Notes under the pieces: model-generated
The model's database searches: none
Told to the model about the DNA's origin: nothing
What the model saw: the letters and a program-made list of their open reading frames with translations, nothing else
Assembly (NCBI GenBank): GCA_000715685.1
Contig: KL569377.1
Span: 2,085 to 8,758 of the forward strand
Source: Streptomyces lilacinus
GTDB lineage: Bacteria; Actinomycetota; Actinomycetes; Streptomycetales; Streptomycetaceae
Length of the DNA: 6,674 nucleotides
Reading direction: 5' to 3'
Shown: positions 5,947 through 6,674 of the stretch, piece after piece
Position numbering within the stretch: position 1 is the first letter of the stretch
How the letters are laid out: every line of letters starts with the position of its first letter
Position numbers and translations under genes: made by a program

Positions 5947-6674
5947 AGTTCGAGGTCGTCCGCCGAGGCGGCCGGCGCAGGCACGGCGAAGTTCCGTTCG
6001 GTGGTGGTGAGGTCACCGCTGCCCACGGTCAGCTTGTAGTGAGTCCGCGGGTCGAAGTCGGGAAACTGGTCGATCCGGTCGAGTACGTCTCCGACCAGCT
6101 TCTTCAGGTACAGCCGTGGTGCTACTCCGACCTTTCCGCCGAGGGCCCCGCCCACGGCCCGTGCCAGATCGGTGAGGTACGCGTCGTCGGCGAGCTGCTT
6201 GATCCGGTCGGGGGACCGGGAGCCTTCGGCGTACAGATCACGGATGGTGGCGCCCAGGCCGGTCAGGGATTCCTCGGTGAATCCGGGCAGCCGGATCTGG
6301 ACGGCCCGGGGGTTGTCGAAGCGGGGGTCGGTGGTGAAGTCGGTGGCGAGTCGCTGGGCGAGCGGCGCGAGTCGCTGTACACCCTGTTGCCCGTCGTAGA
6401 AGGCGGGCGTACCGGTGATGACGAGGTACAGGCCGGGGAAGCGGCCGGAGTGGACCTCGTCGATGAGCTGCCGCAGCGCGTTGAGTGCCTTGTCGCGGGC
6501 GTCGGAGCGGACTCGTTGGAGGGTTTCCACTTCGTCCAGGACGAGGACGAGTCCGGCGTGCCCTGCGTCCCGGAGTACGGTGAGCAGGCCCTGCAGGAAA
6601 CCGAAGGCGCCGAAGTGGTCGAGGTCGCCTCGGACGCCTGTGCTGCGTCGGGCGGCTGCGGCGACGTGCGGCTG
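5937..6674 (-). CDS. P-loop ATPase of the BrxD / DUF2791 type, C-terminal part (5' truncated)
   Basis: The frame is open to the right edge and gives 245 C-terminal residues; the Walker A region lies outside. The GTG at 6530 is not the start: 48 in-frame codons precede it and carry conserved sequence, including Walker B LVLVLDE (fragment residues 42-48, Asp47-Glu48) just after a GDLDHFGAFGFLQGL segment. Then come a sensor-like strand LYLVITGTPAFYDG (82-95), NPRAVQIRLPGF (121-132), GKVGVAPRLYLKKLV (180-194) and FPDFDPRTHY (204-213), which I recognise as typical of BREX ATP-binding proteins (BrxD). It presumably couples ATP hydrolysis to the adjacent helicase in phage defence. The 53-nt gap and shared strand suggest one operon. 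SngB of Shango belongs to the same ATPase group, so the subfamily is unsettled. The tail is acidic, ending in DDLELEL. Confidence 0.85.
   Translation of the reverse strand, partial: QPHVAAAARRSTGVRGDLDHFGAFGFLQGLLTVLRDAGHAGLVLVLDEVETLQRVRSDARDKALNALRQLIDEVHSGRFPGLYLVITGTPAFYDGQQGVQRLAPLAQRLATDFTTDPRFDNPRAVQIRLPGFTEESLTGLGATIRDLYAEGSRSPDRIKQLADDAYLTDLARAVGGALGGKVGVAPRLYLKKLVGDVLDRIDQFPDFDPRTHYKLTVGSGDLTTTERNFAVPAPAASADDLELEL

Noticed and set aside
4984..6039. 351-aa + strand open frame (and a 359-aa one at 4052-5131)
   Set aside because: Both are antisense shadows of the helicase gene. Their composition is biased and shows no domain, while the - strand shows all helicase motifs.
6528..6530. 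GTG at 6530 as the ATPase start
   Set aside because: It lies within DEVETL just after Walker B. The frame stays open upstream to the window edge with conserved sequence, so the gene is truncated, not short.

Overview
This is high-GC actinobacterial DNA, almost certainly Streptomyces or a close relative. Codons are strongly G/C-ending, GTG starts are used, and the genes read as a chromosomal housekeeping stretch abutting an accessory defence-type operon. No species can be named from the sequence alone.

Left part, + strand (1-3205): first comes the 3' portion of a KimA/YdaO-like potassium transporter of the APC superfamily, lacking roughly its first 85 residues. A 17-bp perfect inverted repeat with a promoter-like hexamer in its loop follows. 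Next is a complete class I SAM-dependent RNA m5U methyltransferase with a TRAM domain and an Fe-S cluster motif (RumA/RlmD/TrmA family). A small hairpin with a T-run overlaps its stop codon.

Middle (3206-3726): a 521-bp stretch between convergent genes, visibly less GC-rich at its left end. It has no convincing gene, but it carries four copies of TGACGCT, several hairpins, an 8-bp inverted repeat and a possible protein relic. I read it as the junction between the core chromosome and an inserted accessory block.

Right part, - strand (3727-6674): two genes read right to left. First is the C-terminal 245 residues of a P-loop ATPase of the DUF2791/BrxD type, cut by the window edge. After 53 nt comes a complete 718-aa Lhr-like superfamily 2 DEVH-box helicase with its own Shine-Dalgarno and GTG start. 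An ATPase-then-helicase pair of this kind is the tail of known anti-phage operons: brxD-brxHI of type 2 BREX (Pgl-like) or sngB-sngC of Shango. The genes that would tell these apart, or show a new arrangement, lie to the right of the window.

The left and right blocks are probably functionally unrelated: potassium uptake and RNA modification on one side, defence on the other.
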